The notes under the pieces are model-generated. The model searched no databases and was not told the origin of the DNA. It saw only the letters and a list, made by a program, of their open reading frames with translations. This document shows positions 32,221 to 35,562 of a DNA stretch of 35,562 nt, piece after piece (the first letter of the stretch is position 1; each line of letters starts with the position of its first letter). Source of the DNA: an uncultured Porphyromonadaceae bacterium (GTDB lineage: Bacteria; Bacteroidota; Bacteroidia; Bacteroidales; Muribaculaceae); NCBI GenBank assembly GCA_947176935.1, contig CAMWSP010000003.1, positions 1 through 35,562 on the forward strand. The letters run 5' to 3'. The translations under genes were made by a program, and so were the position numbers.

Positions 32221-32777
32221 CTACTCCGAATTTTGCACAGCCTAAGACGAGCTATCGTAGCCTCTATGCTTTTCAGAAGGCAGAGGCTATCTATGACCTC
32301 ACTTACTTTTTCCTTTCCGGTCATGTTGCAAAAAGTGACCGAACTTACGACCAGATGCTTCAGGCGGCACGTTCAGGCAAGCAGAACATTGTTGAGGGAC
32401 GTGCGGATGCCGCTGCTTCGGTCGAAATGGAAATCAAACTTTATGGAGTGGCTCGCGGCAGCCTTCACGAGTTGCTCAATGATTATCTTGATTATATGCG
32501 GACTCGCAATATCCCTATATGGAAGCCTGGAGAAAATCCGCGCTTTAACAAATTACGCGAGGTTTGCAATACCCACAATGATGCTGCCTATTATTCCAGG
32601 TTGGCCCCGCGGCTCAATGATGAAGAGCTCTGCAACCTATTGGTTACCCTTATTCACCAAACTATTTCGATGATCGGGAAACTGATAGAGTTAGTCAAGG
32701 GCGACTTCTTGCGCAAAGGCGGCATCAAAGAGCAGATGCTCAAAGCCCGACTCGCTTACCGCAATGGCGAAAAATAG
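32217..32777 (+). CDS. Four-helix-bundle protein (S23/TIGR04258-like)
   Basis: It has 186 residues, helical and soluble. The N-terminal part resembles the S23-type four-helix-bundle family: SYRSLYAFQKAEAIYDLTYF, then DQMLQAARSGKQNIVEG, EMEIKLYGVARGSLHELLND. The C-terminal helix (LIHQTISMIGKLIELVKGDF) and the end GGIKEQMLKARLAYR fit the 'four helix bundle suffix' type. The function is not established; relatives occur in 23S rRNA intervening sequences and as accessory proteins of diversity-generating retroelements, but no reverse transcriptase is near. G+C is lower than in the gene before it: 26 and 24 of 60 in the lines at 32281 and 32461, against 33 and 42 in CotH lines. It may be an insertion that now overlaps the CotH stop by four bases. 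The TAG stop forms part of a 9-bp repeat array. Confidence 0.87.
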   Translation: MTTPNFAQPKTSYRSLYAFQKAEAIYDLTYFFLSGHVAKSDRTYDQMLQAARSGKQNIVEGRADAAASVEMEIKLYGVARGSLHELLNDYLDYMRTRNIPIWKPGENPRFNKLREVCNTHNDAAYYSRLAPRLNDEELCNLLVTLIHQTISMIGKLIELVKGDFLRKGGIKEQMLKARLAYRNGEK

Positions 32778-32822
32778 CTAAAATAGCTAAAGTAGCTATG
32801 ATAGCTAATTTAGCTATTTTTT
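32774..32822. terminator. Probable bidirectional terminator built from 9-bp TAGCTA repeats
   Basis: TAGCTA occurs at 32775, 32784, 32793, 32802 and 32811, exactly every 9 bases. Because TAGCTA is self-complementary, the block can fold: AATAGCTAAA near the start pairs with TTTAGCTATT at the end, followed by TTTTTT (about 32817-32822). It separates the convergent four-helix-bundle and fimbrillin-like genes. The first unit includes the TAG stop codon of the four-helix-bundle gene. Confidence 0.72.
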
Positions 32823-32827
32823 AGGGA

Positions 32828-35562
32828 TTAGTCGCCGCCGGTGTGGATGGGGCGGATGGGGAGGGCGTCGGGCTTGCCGTTGTCGCCGGTGTAGAGGTCA
32901 GCTTTGGTAAGGTAGTGGCCGTTGTAGTTGCCATAGTTGAAGTCAATGCCTATGGCGTTCGTGTTGTCTTTGTTCTCACCATAGTTGATCCAATAGCCGG
33001 CTCCCATCTGATTGGGAAGGTCCCATGCCAAAGGGCGATGGTTGTTGGTGTTGCCGGTAAGTCGGCCATCGAGAGAACCATAGCGCATCAGGCCATAAGC
33101 GGACCTATTTACGTTGCCGCCATTCTCCAAACTCCAGAAGCGAGATTTGCGGCGGGCATGGCCGCTGGCTCCCAACGGGAAGAAAATGTTTTTCGCGTCG
33201 GAGGTGGCGTAGGCAATCACACCGCGCACGCCGCATTTGTTTTTGACACCCTTGTTACCATAGTCCTTATAGGAATACGCGTCGGAGTTCATCAGGGTCA
33301 TTTTTGCGCTGTCGGCGTAGCAGATACCGAATGCCAGATTATAGTCGTTGGCGTAGTCTTTGCTGGCAAGACTCGTGCCTGCGGGCACTATACCGATTTC
33401 AAACAGGTCATCGAAGGTTGGCAGGCGATATGTGTTGGCCACATTCTGGTTGTGGTTGTTGAGCTTCATGTTTGTGAATGCATCTTCCGCGTCATTGGTA
33501 TTGCCGTTAATGGCAGTCCATTTCTTGAGAGTCCAGGTCGTATCGCCGGAGTTGCAAATCTTGTATGTTGCGCTTGAACTCGGTTCTTTGGCAAACGGGT
33601 AGTCTTCGTTGTTGCGTTCAAGAATCGGTTCGCTCAGGTCCCCGTAGCGGCGGAACAACGAGCCCACTGATAGTGGCGAGCGGCATAGGTCGGTCTGGTT
33701 ATAGACATTGAAGGTTGACCAGGTGAGTGAGCCATGTTCGCCGAGAGATGTGGGTGCATAGCCTTGGCGCACAAGAATCTTATGGACGCAGGTGTTGTTG
33801 TGGTATGTAACCGTTATCACCGCGCAGCGAACCTGCTCGGAGTTCTCCAGTGTGCCGTTTGGCATATAGGTGAATTGCACCGGGGTTTTGGTTCGGCCGG
33901 AAACGCTGGCGCCCGTGCCGGTGGCGGTTTGGCCGTTGGCTACCAGAGTTACGAGTCCGTCGGGGTCGTTTTCGATAGTTGCTGACCAAGGACCTTGCGA
34001 AATAACTTGGCGGAAGGTTTCTTTGCCGAATGCTAATTTAACGAGGAAGGGTTCGTCGTTGTTCCACGCGCGGTAGATTGCACGCGGATTGTCGACTCGT
34101 TCGGTCTGCATCACCACCGTGTAGGTAGATTCGCTGTATTCGTCGCCTTTGATTTTAGGTTTGCCGGAACCTTCAACGTATTTATAATGAGCAATGATTT
34201 TGACTTTTGCGAAGCGTTCGTGTTCGTAGAACGGGTTAGCGCCCGAGTAAACGGCCCATGAGTCGAGCGATTTTGCGCGGGTAAACAGCGGAATCTCGCC
34301 GACATAGTCAATTTCGTCGCGGTTATAGGGGTTGGTTGTGCGCGTAAAGGAGTAGCTGCCGTCGGTTTCGTTTACTCGCTCCACCGTACCGTCAACCCTG
34401 GGAATCTGGTTGTATTGACGGTAGTTGAGAGGCCCACCGAGGGCAAGTGTGCCTTGAAGATCTTTGTTCTCCGGGTTTTCTTGCGGTTTGAAGTAAGCAC
34501 GCCGGAATTTTCGAACAAGCGCAGTGAGTCGTTGAGTCAAGGTGCCTGTGTTTTCGCCGGCGCCGTCGCCACGGCCAAAGTCTTGCGAAACGGCCGACAC
34601 CTGACGCAGCGAAAGGAACCCGAATTCGGTGTTGGGCTTGATTTCGGAGTCGCGTTTATAGAATGCGTTTGTTTCCCAGCCTTTTTCAGCGGATTCAGAG
34701 GTAACCCATTTTGTGGCGAAATTGTTTTCGCCTTTCACTTGTTGGTTCCAGGCTTCGCTGTTATAGTAAACCGCACCGAGGTCGTTGTAGGGGCGCCATT
34801 CGTTGTCGACTATGATGGTTTCCAGGCTAACGAAGTCGTAGCCGGGCACCGGGGTGGCGCGCACGCTCATCGACGAGGGCTGGTTGTAGGTATAGGAAAC
34901 GTAGGCCGTGTCGGGGGAGAAGAGGCCGGGTTTGGCTTCTTCGAGGTAGTCGATGTGGAAGTCAATGTCGTTCGCGTTTTTGTTGAACTTCATTGTTAGG
35001 CGGTAGTGGTGGTTACGCTCGGCTTCGTAGTTGATTTTGGTGTCTTTGCCGAGCATGAAGCGGTAGGTTATGGCGCCTTTGCCGGGGTGGTTGCCGGAGT
35101 TACATTCATAGTAGGCCTCAACTTCGATGTAGCTGCCCCAGGGCATGCCGTCTTTCCAGCCTTTGTCGGTGTAGGCGTTGTCAACGAGGTTGCCGTTGTT
35201 GTCGTGCGAGCCGTCGTAGGTGCCGTCGGGGTAGGAAACCTGCGCGTTTTTGCCGCTGATGTCCTGGCGCTTGTCGGTAATGGTGCCTTCTTTGCCGTCG
35301 GGCTGCATGTTTTCGTAGAAATAGAGTGCTTCGGTGGCCTCGCTGTGTTCGGCGGCCAGACGCTGTTCGTAGGGAACGTAAACGTAGTTGCCGTTGGCGT
35401 CGGTTTTGCGCGGGTGGCGGTCGGTGTATAGGCCGTAGATGGTGTCACCGCAGGCAATCGAGGTCCAGTGGTGGTGGTCGTTTTTGGGGTCGCGGTCGGT
35501 GGCGGTCGCTTTGCCGAAGTAGAGCGTTTCGCCCTGCACCAGCTCGTTGGGGAGGGTGTAGT
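32828..35562 (-). CDS. Large fimbrillin-like surface protein (N-terminus outside window)
   Basis: About 910 residues are visible. The frame is open to the window edge (YTLPNEL precedes the first internal GTG at 35539), so the start and any lipoprotein signal are missing. The N-terminal part, with TYRFMLGKDTKINYEAERNH then HYRLTMKFNKNANDIDFHID, has the 'xxNHHYxLTxxF' pattern of Bacteroidales fimbrillin/DUF4906-type proteins. A middle BACON/Ig-like segment follows (QVISQGPWSATIENDPDGLV, later CVHKILVRQGYAP). The C-terminal about 230 residues (RLPTFDDLFEIG, FFPLGASGHARRKSRFWS, then ALPIRPIHTGGD) resemble the FISUMP/fimbrial tip C-terminal domain. It is likely a cell-surface or fimbria-tip adhesin. 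The exact family is uncertain. The stop is 51 nt past the convergent four-helix-bundle gene. Confidence 0.78.
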   Translation of the reverse strand, partial: YTLPNELVQGETLYFGKATATDRDPKNDHHHWTSIACGDTIYGLYTDRHPRKTDANGNYVYVPYEQRLAAEHSEATEALYFYENMQPDGKEGTITDKRQDISGKNAQVSYPDGTYDGSHDNNGNLVDNAYTDKGWKDGMPWGSYIEVEAYYECNSGNHPGKGAITYRFMLGKDTKINYEAERNHHYRLTMKFNKNANDIDFHIDYLEEAKPGLFSPDTAYVSYTYNQPSSMSVRATPVPGYDFVSLETIIVDNEWRPYNDLGAVYYNSEAWNQQVKGENNFATKWVTSESAEKGWETNAFYKRDSEIKPNTEFGFLSLRQVSAVSQDFGRGDGAGENTGTLTQRLTALVRKFRRAYFKPQENPENKDLQGTLALGGPLNYRQYNQIPRVDGTVERVNETDGSYSFTRTTNPYNRDEIDYVGEIPLFTRAKSLDSWAVYSGANPFYEHERFAKVKIIAHYKYVEGSGKPKIKGDEYSESTYTVVMQTERVDNPRAIYRAWNNDEPFLVKLAFGKETFRQVISQGPWSATIENDPDGLVTLVANGQTATGTGASVSGRTKTPVQFTYMPNGTLENSEQVRCAVITVTYHNNTCVHKILVRQGYAPTSLGEHGSLTWSTFNVYNQTDLCRSPLSVGSLFRRYGDLSEPILERNNEDYPFAKEPSSSATYKICNSGDTTWTLKKWTAINGNTNDAEDAFTNMKLNNHNQNVANTYRLPTFDDLFEIGIVPAGTSLASKDYANDYNLAFGICYADSAKMTLMNSDAYSYKDYGNKGVKNKCGVRGVIAYATSDAKNIFFPLGASGHARRKSRFWSLENGGNVNRSAYGLMRYGSLDGRLTGNTNNHRPLAWDLPNQMGAGYWINYGENKDNTNAIGIDFNYGNYNGHYLTKADLYTGDNGKPDALPIRPIHTGGD

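Noticed and set aside
32217-32777. A diversity-generating retroelement accessory (Avd-like) role for the four-helix-bundle gene
   Set aside because: No reverse transcriptase, template repeat or variable repeat is seen within the window.

Overview
The window looks like a chromosomal segment from a Bacteroidales gut commensal, most likely of the Muribaculaceae/Prevotella-like kind. The support is threefold. Six promoters have the Bacteroidetes form TTG-N19-21-TAnnTTTG. The gene set is typical: DPE2-like GH77 with CBM20, GH95 and GH20 exo-glycosidases, a Wza/Wzc pair, the ACT-HAD SerB and a fimbrillin-like surface protein. Several secreted proteins end in a 'YDLQGR...'-type tail. GC content is moderate to high (mid to high 50s by eye), apart from two low-GC patches. 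I see no rRNA, tRNA, CRISPR array, insertion sequence or prophage gene, and no gene-free stretch exceeds 300 bases.

Layout, left to right. (1) 1-7031, minus strand: one promoter at 7001-7031 drives GH95 alpha-fucosidase -> BadF-type (GlcNAc-like) kinase -> serB -> mscL -> murI (cut by the window edge). (2) 7094-7669, plus: sodB, converging on the capsule/EPS export pair wza-wzc (minus), with a nested inverted repeat between them. (3) 11256-15562, minus: GH20 hexosaminidase -> mtaB -> family 2 glycosyltransferase, tightly packed behind one promoter. (4) 15578-16569, minus: a low-GC three-gene cassette, DUF3791-like -> DUF3990-like (ART-type) -> small ORF, which looks like a toxin-antitoxin unit. 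It sits just behind a strong hairpin that follows ppdK. (5) 16646-19448: ppdK. (6) 19489-21765: a 702-residue secreted protein of unknown function. (7) 21782-26313, minus: class II (B12-dependent) ribonucleotide reductase nrdJ -> malQ. (8) 26379-32777, plus: coiled-coil membrane protein -> MgtC/SapB -> cation:proton antiporter -> secreted CotH-kinase protein -> four-helix-bundle protein. (9) 32828-35562, minus: a large fimbrillin-like surface protein whose N-terminus lies outside the window.

Functionally, the GH95 and GH20 enzymes and the GlcNAc-type kinase point to use of host mucin-like glycans (terminal fucose/galactose and HexNAc). MalQ serves glucan metabolism, PpdK the pyruvate/PEP node, and the Wza/Wzc/GT2 set envelope polysaccharide.

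The most unusual local features are four. First, a 22-bp perfect inverted repeat at the divergent nrdJ / coiled-coil-operon junction embeds both start codons and puts the -7 box about 8 nt from each ATG, predicting near-leaderless mRNAs. Second, the DUF3791/DUF3990 cassette begins 10 nt after a 14-bp hairpin and has no promoter of its own that I can see. Third, five TAGCTA units lie at an exact 9-bp period across a stop codon. Fourth, a nested hairpin of about 90 bp follows sodB.
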